Shown here one piece after another: positions 18,477-27,447 of a stretch of 64,000 bases of DNA; the first letter of the stretch is position 1; every line of letters begins with the position of its first letter. Source of the DNA: CAZUNB01 sp964622235 (GTDB taxonomy: Bacteria; Patescibacteriota; Saccharimonadia; Saccharimonadales; JAGPDM01); assembly GCA_964622235.1 (NCBI GenBank), contig CAZUNB010000001.1, forward strand, positions 16,345-80,344. The letters run 5' to 3'. A program made the translations under genes and the position numbers. Below the pieces are notes generated by a model. That model had not been told where the DNA came from. It did not search any database and saw only the letters and a list, made by a program, of their open reading frames with translations.

Positions 18477-19499
18477 ATGAGCTCGACACAGACAATTGAT
18501 CAAATCGGTAAGGAAGATTGGAATCAGTTTGTCGCATCTACGGATAACGGCTCAATTCACCAGACAACTATGTGGGCAGACTTTCAAAAAACTTTAAAAA
18601 ACCGCGGCGAAGTTATTGGGGTTGGCTTATTAAAAAATGACAAAGTAGTCGCAACAGCATTGGCGGTTCGGATGCAAACGCGGCTGCCTAACCTATATTG
18701 GTACTACTGTGCGCGTGGGCCAGTCTATACCAGTACAGATGAAGGTAGTGAGATTTTAGCAGCACTTGAAAAAACTGTAGCTCAAAAGAGAGGAGCGTTC
18801 CTGCGCTATGACCCCTATGTTCTGAGCGATGACGAGTTTGATTACAAGACCAGTAAAACCCAGATTGCTGACAAACAAAACTTTCACCCACTCGACAGCT
18901 TACTGCTCGATATTTCACCACCAACAAACGAGATCTTTGCAAGCATGAAGAAAAGAACCAGGTACAACATTCGCATGTCAGAAAAACACGGAGTCACGGT
19001 AAAAAGCTACGATGGTGAAAGCGCTCAGCCAAAACAAATTGATAGTTTCTATAAGCTACTAACCAGAACTGCTGATCGTGATAATTTCACTTCACACAGT
19101 AAAAGTTATTATGCTAATTTTATGAGCTCACTTGGCGCTAATGCGCAGCTATTTATCGCATCACTTGATGATCAGCCAATTGCAGCTAGCATCTTAACGA
19201 CTTTCGGTGATACTGCAATCTACTATTTTGCAGCTTCGTCTGATAAGCCTGAACATCGTAAGATTATGCCGAATTATTTACTTCAAGCCGAAATGATACG
19301 ACACGCAAAAATGAAGAATTGCACAGACTATGACCTATTTGGCATTGCGCCGGAGAATGAGCCAAATCATAAATATGCTGGCATTGGTCACTTTAAAATG
19401 ATGTTTGGTGGTCGGCGAGTCAAGTATCAAGCAGGCAAAGATATCATACTAAGCAAAGCTAAAACTAAGCTGTACTGGGCTGCAAAGCGTATACTGTAA
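18477..19499 (+). CDS. FemAB-family peptidoglycan interpeptide bridge enzyme
   Basis: This is an intact FemAB/FemX-like protein of 340 residues, made of two GNAT-like domains. Visible family features are IHQTTMWADFQKTLKNRG near residue 30, LYWYYCARGPVY near 75, the FASMKKRTRYNIRMSEKHGV segment near 155, and the C-terminal YAGIGHFKMMFGG. Such enzymes transfer Ala, Ser or Gly from tRNA to the lipid II stem peptide or UDP-MurNAc-pentapeptide. I chose ATG 18477 over an upstream ATG because CATACT ends 7 nt before it and the protein then starts like the family. The MurE-like gene follows after 2 nt, forming a cell-wall operon. Confidence 0.9.
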   Translation: MSSTQTIDQIGKEDWNQFVASTDNGSIHQTTMWADFQKTLKNRGEVIGVGLLKNDKVVATALAVRMQTRLPNLYWYYCARGPVYTSTDEGSEILAALEKTVAQKRGAFLRYDPYVLSDDEFDYKTSKTQIADKQNFHPLDSLLLDISPPTNEIFASMKKRTRYNIRMSEKHGVTVKSYDGESAQPKQIDSFYKLLTRTADRDNFTSHSKSYYANFMSSLGANAQLFIASLDDQPIAASILTTFGDTAIYYFAASSDKPEHRKIMPNYLLQAEMIRHAKMKNCTDYDLFGIAPENEPNHKYAGIGHFKMMFGGRRVKYQAGKDIILSKAKTKLYWAAKRIL

Positions 19500-19501
19500 C
19501 T

Positions 19502-20809
19502 ATGGAAAGTCTGAAGAAAAACTTAAAAAAAGTACTACCAAGATCGCTCATCCAGCTCCTGGTCAATCCTTTTCACTTGCTTGAGGCAATAGTTGCAACG
19601 ATTGTCTATGGTTATCCAGCACGAAATCTTGAATTTATAGGTATTACCGGAACTAAAGGAAAAACAACCACTGCAAATATGCTGTCAGAGATTCTAGTTA
19701 AAGCCGGCCATAAAGTGGGGCTGAATTCAACGGCAGTTTTGCGTGTCGATGATGAGGTTTGGGAGAATGACCTCGGCTTAACTACTGCTAACGCCTTTAA
19801 ACTACAAAAACTTCTCGCCAGAATGAAAAGAAGCCATTGCGATATTGTAGTTATGGAGGTCAGTAGCCATGCCCTAATTCAACATCGAGTGCTTGGGCTA
19901 CGGTTTGACACTGTAGTTTGGACGAATCTTCAGCGGGACCACCTCGACTACCACCACACGATGGAGAAATACGCCAAAGCTAAGGCAAAGCTATTCTCAA
20001 AAAACCCGCGACTTGCTGTAATGAATGCTGATGATTCCTGGGTTGACTACTTTTCTTCAAAACGAGCTGACTCTCAATTATTCTTCGGGTTAGAGCCCGG
20101 TAAAGATTCGACAATCGTTAAAGCCAAGCTCGGTGCCAGTGGCAGTGCTGCCACCCTAAGAATCGCCGAGCATGAACTAGATATAAGACTTAATTTGCCA
20201 GGCAAATTTAATGTTATCAATGCTCTGGCAGCCGCCACAACCGCTTATGGAATGGGAGTCAGCCTAGAACACATCAAAGCGGGTATAGAGGCCGTCAAAG
20301 CTGTCCCCGGACGCATGGAGGTCATCGATGAAGGGCAGGACGCAACGGTGATCGTAGATTTCGCCCACACTGAAGAAAGTCTACGAAATGTGTTAGAAAC
20401 TATTCGCACAACGCTGCAAGGACGTTTAATCACTGTACTAGGAGGAGATGGGCAGCGTGATGCCGGCAAAAGAACACCGCTTGGCGAAGTTACAGCGGAG
20501 CTTAGTGAGATGGTGGTCGTTTGCGACCAGGAGCCGTATGATGATGATCCAGATGAGATCCGTGAGCACATATTAGCCGGCGTCAAAAAAGCCCAGACAA
20601 AGAAACCCGGCGTTATCTACAAGACAATTTTAAATCGTCGTGAAGCGATCCGAGAAGCGCTCAAGTATGGCAAAAAAGGCGACGTTATCGTTGTGACTGG
20701 TCTCGGCTGTCAGCCATATAGGCAAATGGCTGGCGGTAAGATTGATTGGGACGAACGAAAAGTCGTGCGTGAAGAGCTCCAGAAACTGCAAAAGACGAGA
20801 GATAAATAA
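19502..20809 (+). CDS. MurE-like Mur ligase (UDP-MurNAc-tripeptide synthetase family)
   Basis: This is a 435-residue Mur ligase that joins an amino acid to a UDP-MurNAc peptide using ATP. The P-loop GTKGKTT is at 50-56. EVSSHAL near residue 122, the RDHLDYHHTMEKYAKAKAKLF segment and VDFAHTEESLRNVLETI are diagnostic of MurE-type ligases. Three departures stand out. The N-terminal UDP-binding domain is only about 45 residues. The amino-acid-selecting motif (DNPR for meso-DAP enzymes) reads DQEPYDDDP at 342-350. The GKGHE segment reads GLGCQPYRQ. The third amino acid added therefore cannot be assigned. It is co-transcribed with the upstream FemAB gene. Confidence 0.85.
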   Translation: MESLKKNLKKVLPRSLIQLLVNPFHLLEAIVATIVYGYPARNLEFIGITGTKGKTTTANMLSEILVKAGHKVGLNSTAVLRVDDEVWENDLGLTTANAFKLQKLLARMKRSHCDIVVMEVSSHALIQHRVLGLRFDTVVWTNLQRDHLDYHHTMEKYAKAKAKLFSKNPRLAVMNADDSWVDYFSSKRADSQLFFGLEPGKDSTIVKAKLGASGSAATLRIAEHELDIRLNLPGKFNVINALAAATTAYGMGVSLEHIKAGIEAVKAVPGRMEVIDEGQDATVIVDFAHTEESLRNVLETIRTTLQGRLITVLGGDGQRDAGKRTPLGEVTAELSEMVVVCDQEPYDDDPDEIREHILAGVKKAQTKKPGVIYKTILNRREAIREALKYGKKGDVIVVTGLGCQPYRQMAGGKIDWDERKVVREELQKLQKTRDK

Positions 20810-20842
20810 CAGCTCAGCCGATGAGAGGCCGGTGGCGAGAGT

Positions 20843-22144
20843 TTAACCTCTCTTATTTGTTCGGCTGCCACCACGAGCCCTAGGGACACCAACCCCTCCT
20901 CTGTTGTTGCCATTTCTATAATTATTCGGCTGTTTTATCCGCTGCGTTACACTAGGATCGGCTGGCAACTCGCGGCCGTGAAATGGATACGAATGACGTT
21001 GTCTTGATTGTATTACCCCTCTGTATCGCTTTTCAGAAGGCAAGTAAGCTACAAGATCAATCGACGGAGTTATCGGGGCGGGCAACTCTACTGTTATGGT
21101 TTTAGTGGTAACACCAGTCTCTTGTTTTACATCTGGCACCTCAAATGTTACTTCAGCCCTCTGGCCCCTTTTGTCGCCACCAATCACTCTATCTAGAACC
21201 CCAGATTGAACATCACCATTATTATAGGATTCTACCAGTCGCTGTATAGTAGTTTTTTGATTCTCTGCCTCTCTAGAAACTGCCATGTAGTCTGGTTGAG
21301 ATAAGACGTCACCTTCTGGTGCAGTAATCGTAAATTTTTCAGGAAGATCTTTTAAGACACCTTCGCCGTGTAGTTCAGCGATATCTGTCAGCAACACGGC
21401 AGCTAACGCGTCTGCTCTTTCCATTCCAAGATCCTGGTTGGACTCACTTTCTTTTAGTAGTCCTGCGTCTGGGTTTAACTCATCTTCGGCAGAAACAAGT
21501 CCTGTTATTGTGATCTCTTTTATCGAACCGCCTTCTTTGATAGTTTCGACAATTCTTGATAACAATTCAGCATAACCCTCAGGGTTAACAAACCGACTTT
21601 CGGCTGAATCACTAAATTCTTCAGCATACTCACCAACTGGTAGCTGCGTCTCAACTCGTTCTTCTGTGACGATCCGCTCAACAGGTTGGGATATCGGTAC
21701 ATTACGTTCGACTGTTGTGATGGTGTTACCAACACCTGGCAAGCGAGCGAAGACGGGGTTTAAGGCCAACCCAGCCGCGACTGCTCCCATTCGTCTCCTT
21801 ATCTTGTCGGTAACTCTTACGCGAGGTAAATTCTCGAGTTTACCATCTTCATCTCGATCTGGTCCGACAATACCTTTGTGCTCTCTTTCTGTTCTTGCTT
21901 GCTCGACAGAAAAGTCTGGCAACCTGCCACTATAGGCATCTCGCTGAAAAGTCACACTACCTTCTCCCGCGCTCAAAACCGAATATCCTGCTTTAGCTAG
22001 AAGTTCAATAGGCGCACCGAAATCTACTGCAAGCTTTTCAACCAAGTGATGTTCACCGTCGCCACCGTTCAACTGATCGTGTGTCATAGCTGGGTCAACT
22101 TTAAAGTGTGCCGTATCTTCGTGGCTAAGATTTTCTGTTGACAT
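20843..22144 (-). CDS. Unknown protein with OmpA-like C-domain resemblance
   Basis: This 433-residue protein matches no family I can name. About residues 1-115 are acidic and hydrophilic. A short hydrophobic segment (GAVAAGLALNPVFARLPGVG, about 118-138) may be a single membrane pass. About residues 195-275 (ITITGLVSAED...SNQDLGMERADALAAVLL) follow the spacing of an OmpA-type peptidoglycan-binding domain, in which NxxLSxxRA is the hallmark. The C-terminal 60 residues are basic and rich in Arg, Gly and Asn. There is no cleavable signal. It ends convergently 33 nt from the MurE-like gene, so a wall-associated role is a guess. Confidence 0.6.
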   Translation of the reverse strand: MSTENLSHEDTAHFKVDPAMTHDQLNGGDGEHHLVEKLAVDFGAPIELLAKAGYSVLSAGEGSVTFQRDAYSGRLPDFSVEQARTEREHKGIVGPDRDEDGKLENLPRVRVTDKIRRRMGAVAAGLALNPVFARLPGVGNTITTVERNVPISQPVERIVTEERVETQLPVGEYAEEFSDSAESRFVNPEGYAELLSRIVETIKEGGSIKEITITGLVSAEDELNPDAGLLKESESNQDLGMERADALAAVLLTDIAELHGEGVLKDLPEKFTITAPEGDVLSQPDYMAVSREAENQKTTIQRLVESYNNGDVQSGVLDRVIGGDKRGQRAEVTFEVPDVKQETGVTTKTITVELPAPITPSIDLVAYLPSEKRYRGVIQSRQRHSYPFHGRELPADPSVTQRIKQPNNYRNGNNRGGVGVPRARGGSRTNKRG

Positions 22145-22302
22145 TTTTTGATTCCTTTTTGTTGTGAATTTTTGTTTATTTTATGTAATATATATGTTTA
22201 ACATTAACACTAAGTTTATTATTTGTCAATAATATTCATCAAGAATTTGCCATGATTGTTTATAGCCTGTTGATCTAAACATATAAAATAGGGGGTTTCG
22301 TA

Positions 22303-22638
22303 ATGAACACTAGATCATTAGCAATCAATTTACTAAACTTTTTCACTTCACTTGTAGAGGGGTTTTTGGCGCTTCGTTTTGCAACTAAACTAATGGGTGC
22401 AAACCCTAACAATGGCTTTATAGCATGGCTCTACGAGATGAGCGGCGTTCTACTCGATCCATTTCAAGGTATTTTCCCAGCTACAGTCTTTGAAAATCGA
22501 TTTGTGAATGAATTCTCAACTCTATTCGCTATGTTGATTTATGCCATTATTGCAGTTTTAATAGTTACACCAATTGATACTGTGACCCCATCTAAAAAAG
22601 TCTTCTCGCAAATAATCGTTGGAGATAAACGAATGTAG
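22303..22638 (+). CDS. YggT-family membrane protein
   Basis: This 111-residue protein has two or three hydrophobic helices and the pattern LRFATKLMGANPNNGF...LDPFQGIFP typical of YggT-family proteins, which in other bacteria sit near cell-division genes. Biochemical function is not established. A GGGGG Shine-Dalgarno-like run lies about 9 nt before the ATG and TATAAA lies upstream, so this gene has a conventional leader unlike many neighbours. Confidence 0.75.
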   Translation: MNTRSLAINLLNFFTSLVEGFLALRFATKLMGANPNNGFIAWLYEMSGVLLDPFQGIFPATVFENRFVNEFSTLFAMLIYAIIAVLIVTPIDTVTPSKKVFSQIIVGDKRM

Positions 22639-22798
22639 CGAATCATTCTTTCTCGTCTATTTTATTCTAAAATGAAGCTTTAATGATACGACATTAGTAA
22701 AGATTATATGAATAGAAATCAAATTATATATTTACATTTGCATTTACATTATATATTTATATTACATTTTAGTATATAATATGATATAATATAGTATT

Positions 22799-25222
22799 AT
22801 GACTACCAGAGAACTAGGGCATGATACAGACCCACAGCTTGAAAATATTGGAGACAAATTAGTTTTTGACCTTGAAAAAGATCTTGAATCTAAACGTGGC
22901 TTCGTGGCTCACAAAGACCGAATGCTCGGAATCCTAACTAATTTTCCAAGAATAGATACAGAGGGTATGCGACTGGCGATTGCACTACATGATGTTGTTT
23001 CTCATTCCATAATCAATGCAGCAAACGAAGATATAGCCGATGCTACAAACGTAGGGCTCAATAGTATATATGCCCAACTGGAGGAACCCGATTCAAAGCA
23101 TTTATTTACGTACTCACTTGGGATTGGTACTTCGGTTGAACGATGGGAACAAGTTGCAGAGCGGTGGAGGGAACCTACTAAAAATGAGGTCCAGAGTTTT
23201 ATTACCTCACTCGAAAGTATTGATTCAACTGCCGAAATAGTAGGCATAACTACTAAACATATTAAAGATGTTGCAGAAGAGCACAATGTTGAAATGGAGG
23301 TAGTTGCAGAGCAGTTACTGGCGGCCCTAACAAAGGATGAAACAGTTAGCGTTGACCCATCATTGCTTACTAAATTACGCCCTCGAGTAATTTCTCTGGA
23401 TGACTTCCTGGAGGCGTCCGAAAGTCTCGACGTTGAAGGTTTGATTATAAAAACCATCGAGACTGTCGACAACCTACAGAACCCGAAACCAGGAGCTAAA
23501 GCTTCTGCTTGGCGTGATTCTATTGAGGTCCTTTCTTTCTATGGACCAGCCTTAGAGCTGTTTGGTTTTGAAGATTTAGCAGCAACTGCGAGAGGCGTTG
23601 CTTTAGAATATGTTTACTCAGCAGATGAATATGATGATGTCCGAGATAAGGCTCGGGCAATCAATGAAGATGCTAAAAAACGCATAGACTCCATCGGTGA
23701 AAAAGCCCGCATAGCAATTGCTACAGTTGTGAAGGATACTGACTTTCTCGAAGAGGATGACATAAAGGATATAAGCATTAAGGGCAGGCCAAAATCTGTC
23801 GGTGGAATCATGGAAAAAATGATTACTAAATACAAATCTTCTCTTGATATTTCTGACGCCATAGGCCTACGCTTGACCATCAGCGATACGTTGATGCAGA
23901 GAATCATAAATGACGTTACAAGAAACCTGGGTCCTGATGTTGATCAAGAGTTTATTGACCATAAAGTAAAGCTTAGGGTTGAATCAATTTCTGAAAAACT
24001 ACACACTGCAATTGGTTCTTCTACGGATGTATCGTATCTTAACACTAAAAGTGAATCTATAGATCTTACAGTTATTCAGCCTCGAAGATCTGGATATAAA
24101 GCTGTTCACCTCAACTATGAATTGAATTGGAGCGATGATGAAGAAGGAACTACACCTTTTGAAGTTCAGGTCACCACCGATAAATATCATAAGAACAATA
24201 CTTACGGTCAGCCATCTCACTATATCTACAAAATGTTCGGAGGGAAAGAACCTACCCGAGACCAGCTAGCAGCACTAGACAAACTCGGCAAAAAATCAGA
24301 ATACCTCATTGAAAGCCCCGACCGACCAGTCCTTGCCCCACAAGCTTGGTTCGATATCCTTCACTATATGCCGGAGCTTCCAACAGAATTTCATAGGACC
24401 CACCATTATGTTTCTCTCAATGATGGGGATACCGAGCTAGCAATACCACACAATCTAACACCAGACTTATTAGAAGGTGTTGAATTCCAAGGATCTGCAA
24501 TTCTGCCGGCCTACCAAGCAGAGCTATCTAACTTCCTCCATCTGCTAAAACATCTTGTACCAGATATCAATATAGAAACCTTTGGAGACGTAGGTGAGGT
24601 CGCAGAATACGCAGCTATGAAGCACAGTGGACAAACTCGCAGGAGCTCGGGTAATAAGTATTTTTCAGGGCATATATTACCCACCACCCAGTTTCTTTTA
24701 TTAAATTTACACCAAGATGGTTGGCTACACGACAAATCAAAAGATGGCAGTACAAGCAAACATGATGACGCAATCATTCTACTGAAGGCATCGTTGTTAC
24801 ATGACACGGTTGAAGATACACCAACAAGTATTGAAGAAATCCGACGCATTCACGGTGATAAAGTTGCCGATCTGGTTAAAATACTCTCCAAGAACCCAAA
24901 GCCAGAATCAGGAGAGACAAAGGCCGAGAGAGACTTACATGAGAGTGAGTATTTAGAACAAGTAATGAAAAGCCCTGATGCATTACGGATTAAGTTTGCC
25001 GATAGGATACAGAACACATTGACTGATATCGTTGACGGACTAGAAGGTAGACTAAGCAGTGGAGTCCTAGAAAAGGCAATCAAATCATGGCAAGAGACAA
25101 TCAAATTCTTAATTAAACCAATGATTGTTCAGGGCAAAATCAGCGATAATCAACTAAAAACAGCACTTGCAACAGATGGATTGATGAAGCTACTTCAACA
25201 AAAAAATGAGCAAGCAGTATAG
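22799..25222 (+). CDS. RSH-family (p)ppGpp synthetase/hydrolase with C-terminal HD domain
   Basis: This is an 807-residue RelA/SpoT homologue. The synthetase domain is clear: IKGRPKSVGGIMEKM near residue 328, SDAIGLRLTI near 350, SGYKAVHLNYE near 437 and FEVQV(T) near 454 supply the RxKS-type, D-G-R, Y-H and catalytic E-Q elements. The hydrolase HD domain lies after it: MKHSGQTRRSSGNKYFSGH near 606, LLHDTVEDTPTS near 666 and IKFADRIQNTLTD near 730. In canonical RSH proteins the HD domain comes first. The N-terminus (about 35-280) is a weak relic-like HD region (ALHDVV at 62-67, later IETVDNLQNP and a helix pair). No TGS or ACT domain is seen. TATAAT ends 8 nt before the ATG. Confidence 0.88.
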   Translation: MTTRELGHDTDPQLENIGDKLVFDLEKDLESKRGFVAHKDRMLGILTNFPRIDTEGMRLAIALHDVVSHSIINAANEDIADATNVGLNSIYAQLEEPDSKHLFTYSLGIGTSVERWEQVAERWREPTKNEVQSFITSLESIDSTAEIVGITTKHIKDVAEEHNVEMEVVAEQLLAALTKDETVSVDPSLLTKLRPRVISLDDFLEASESLDVEGLIIKTIETVDNLQNPKPGAKASAWRDSIEVLSFYGPALELFGFEDLAATARGVALEYVYSADEYDDVRDKARAINEDAKKRIDSIGEKARIAIATVVKDTDFLEEDDIKDISIKGRPKSVGGIMEKMITKYKSSLDISDAIGLRLTISDTLMQRIINDVTRNLGPDVDQEFIDHKVKLRVESISEKLHTAIGSSTDVSYLNTKSESIDLTVIQPRRSGYKAVHLNYELNWSDDEEGTTPFEVQVTTDKYHKNNTYGQPSHYIYKMFGGKEPTRDQLAALDKLGKKSEYLIESPDRPVLAPQAWFDILHYMPELPTEFHRTHHYVSLNDGDTELAIPHNLTPDLLEGVEFQGSAILPAYQAELSNFLHLLKHLVPDINIETFGDVGEVAEYAAMKHSGQTRRSSGNKYFSGHILPTTQFLLLNLHQDGWLHDKSKDGSTSKHDDAIILLKASLLHDTVEDTPTSIEEIRRIHGDKVADLVKILSKNPKPESGETKAERDLHESEYLEQVMKSPDALRIKFADRIQNTLTDIVDGLEGRLSSGVLEKAIKSWQETIKFLIKPMIVQGKISDNQLKTALATDGLMKLLQQKNEQAV

Positions 25223-25526
25223 TACAAGTCTGTTAACTTTGCTAAAACTACACGTGAATAATTTATTGTAAAAAGTATTTCTTTTGTCGTTTTTTTATAC
25301 TCAAAAATTATTTTATGATGAATTCAGTTTATGAATTCGAGCTAGAGTGGCGATCTTCTCAATATATAAAAGATTGCTTAGCTCTTTGATTTCGATCATT
25401 ATTTCATTAACTATTCTGAAAAAGAGAAATCGAATATTGTGGCGCACACAATTCGTACCATGATGCAGTAGTCTATGCTTATCTTATCTTATCTTATCTT
25501 ATCTCATAAATCAGTCAGCGCCAAAG
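25223..25526. other. AT-rich intergenic region with pentanucleotide repeat
   Basis: No convincing gene is seen between the convergent RSH and histidine phosphatase genes. The region holds a short palindrome reading GAATTCA-GTTTA-TGAATTC-like (about 25320-25339) and a tandem CTTAT run near its right end. Confidence 0.5.
25478..25502. repeat. Tandem pentanucleotide repeat (CTTAT)x5
   Basis: Five exact copies of CTTAT run from 25478 to 25502, 24 nt downstream of the stop of the histidine phosphatase gene on the minus strand. Such short tandem repeats are slippage-prone. Here it lies outside coding sequence. Confidence 0.9.
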
Positions 25527-26204
25527 CTACCAGTCAGATTGAGGCACAGGCAACCATAAACTATCATTTGGATTGTTGTGCCATGGAGTTATCGTTCTTC
25601 GATCGACCGGCGAGTTAGCATCGCGATAATCATCAGAGAATCTATACATCAACAGAGAAGCATTGTTAAAATGCAGCTCTCCACTGGCTACTTGATGATT
25701 GAAGTCGTCGTCCGGAATTCTTTCAACCCTTGCTGCAAAGGCAAGCATTGTGTCGTGATGAGTAATAATCTTTATACTTTGTCGAAGGGGAAGTATCCCT
25801 GATAGAAACTCAGCAACTCTACCATCCCTCATCTCGCGTATAGTCTCACCACCCTGAGGCCTCCAATCAAGTGCATCTTGTTTGCGTTTAATTTTAGAGG
25901 CGGCATCATATTCTATCCCTTCCAAATCTCCGTTATCTCTTTCGACGAGTCGAGAGTCGATTTGCCAATTACTTTGCTGTGAACCGCTATGTTCTGCCGA
26001 CTGAATAGTTCGACGCATAGAAGATACACACACAAGCCCATAGCTAAATCCCTGATCTCGCTCCCATTCAGATGTAGCTTCTACCTGCACGATACCGTCA
26101 GGGTGTAATTTGGCATCTACAATATCATCATCTTCTACTCGCTCGCCATCGAAAAATGCGTTTTGGTTGCTCCTACCATGCCGCATTATTGTTAAGGTGT
26201 ACAT
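25527..26204 (-). CDS. Histidine phosphatase superfamily protein
   Basis: This 225-residue protein has the phosphoglycerate-mutase-like fold. The catalytic RHG motif is in TIMRHGRSNQ (His9). SSMRRTIQSAEH supplies a second phosphate-binding Arg. ERDNGDLEG is the usual acid region, and IITHHDTMLA holds the second catalytic His. The substrate is not evident; sugar phosphates or other small phosphoesters are typical. It starts 21 nt after the methyltransferase gene on the same strand, so the two are probably co-transcribed. Confidence 0.85.
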   Translation of the reverse strand: MYTLTIMRHGRSNQNAFFDGERVEDDDIVDAKLHPDGIVQVEATSEWERDQGFSYGLVCVSSMRRTIQSAEHSGSQQSNWQIDSRLVERDNGDLEGIEYDAASKIKRKQDALDWRPQGGETIREMRDGRVAEFLSGILPLRQSIKIITHHDTMLAFAARVERIPDDDFNHQVASGELHFNNASLLMYRFSDDYRDANSPVDRRTITPWHNNPNDSLWLPVPQSDW

Positions 26205-26225
26205 GATAATATATTATCTTAAAAA

Positions 26226-27305
26226 CTATTTTTCTTTAGGTTTTTCTAGCGTAAGAATTGACGAGTTGCCAAAAACAGCTGCAGGATTTGACTCATAGCC
26301 TAACAGCCCGCGCTGAACAATTTCAGCAACGTCGTCACTGATTCTTAAATCCGCAATACATACTAGCATTTGATCTATTGCATCGTTCCGTTGCGTAATT
26401 CCTGTTCCAGGCGAATAAAGAGCGTCCTCGTATGCAGCAGCAAATTCTTTCATGTCAACAGCCATCAATGATCTCCATAGCGCATCTAGAACATCAGTTT
26501 GCGCAGGAAGCGCTCTGTCTATTTCACGATCATGTATCCCAATGGTTTTTTTAGCTAGCTTGTGCACCTTCGAGGCTTCATTTGTTTCACCATCCTGGCC
26601 GATTTGACTACGGGGAGTTATAAACTGACCATCTAACCATAGAACATAACTTAAGCCTGAACCAATTGCTAATGGCTTTACACCATCATGATCCATGGTA
26701 AATCCACTTGCTTCGGCTATTTGATACCACTCATCTGGCAAGAGCTTGTTGACATGACTTGACCGTCGAATCGCATCAACGTGTGGTAGGTCTAATGCAT
26801 CAAGTTTATACAAAGTGGGCACAACAACTGTAAATTTTCCGCCAGGTTTAAGGGCCTGGAAAGCACCGTCAAACACTCTCCCTGGATCAGGAATGTGCTC
26901 GATAACGTCAGCGCAAAGAAAGCGATCAATGGCGTCCTCTCGAAAAGGCATTACAGCACCATCTGCAACAACTCCTCTTGCTTCAGCATACGTATTTAGA
27001 CTTGGGTTAGCTCGGTGCGCTATTTCATTTGAGAAATAAGCGGTTGATAAATCTAGTCCTACATATTCGGCACTATGTTCAGCAAATTCATGTCGTAATG
27101 AGCCCGGTTCATCCACAACTGCATTTACGTTCCCCCCAATATCTACAACCATCCCATTTCCATCTTCCGACATAAGCTCCGCTAGTCTACGGTTTTTGTA
27201 AGCCGTGTAGCCACCTTGTTGAGTCGTACTGAAAAATCGTTCTGCGTAGTCTTCATCGTAAACTGCAGCCACATCTGGTCCACCAGAAATACCTAATCCA
27301 CTCAT
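26226..27305 (-). CDS. Class I SAM-dependent methyltransferase domain protein
   Basis: This is a 359-residue protein. Motif I is a divergent MVVDIGGNVNAV near residue 53, followed by YVGLDLSTAYF, then DGAVMPFREDAIDRFLCADVIEHIPDPGRV and ALKPGGKFTVVVPT, which match the Methyltransf_11 pattern. The C-terminal ~130 residues are helical and unassigned. The methyl acceptor is unknown. It lies upstream of the histidine phosphatase gene in the same direction. Confidence 0.82.
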   Translation of the reverse strand: MSGLGISGGPDVAAVYDEDYAERFFSTTQQGGYTAYKNRRLAELMSEDGNGMVVDIGGNVNAVVDEPGSLRHEFAEHSAEYVGLDLSTAYFSNEIAHRANPSLNTYAEARGVVADGAVMPFREDAIDRFLCADVIEHIPDPGRVFDGAFQALKPGGKFTVVVPTLYKLDALDLPHVDAIRRSSHVNKLLPDEWYQIAEASGFTMDHDGVKPLAIGSGLSYVLWLDGQFITPRSQIGQDGETNEASKVHKLAKKTIGIHDREIDRALPAQTDVLDALWRSLMAVDMKEFAAAYEDALYSPGTGITQRNDAIDQMLVCIADLRISDDVAEIVQRGLLGYESNPAAVFGNSSILTLEKPKEK

Positions 27306-27447
27306 AGACTCAGCGCTTTTTTATCTTTAACAAATATAACTAAGCAATTCATTAGTATACAATAACATACCTTTGTAATAATAGCTATACTAAGTATTGA
27401 AGTAATTAAGTGTAATAATTCCTATAATTTCTTTATACTTTAAATGT

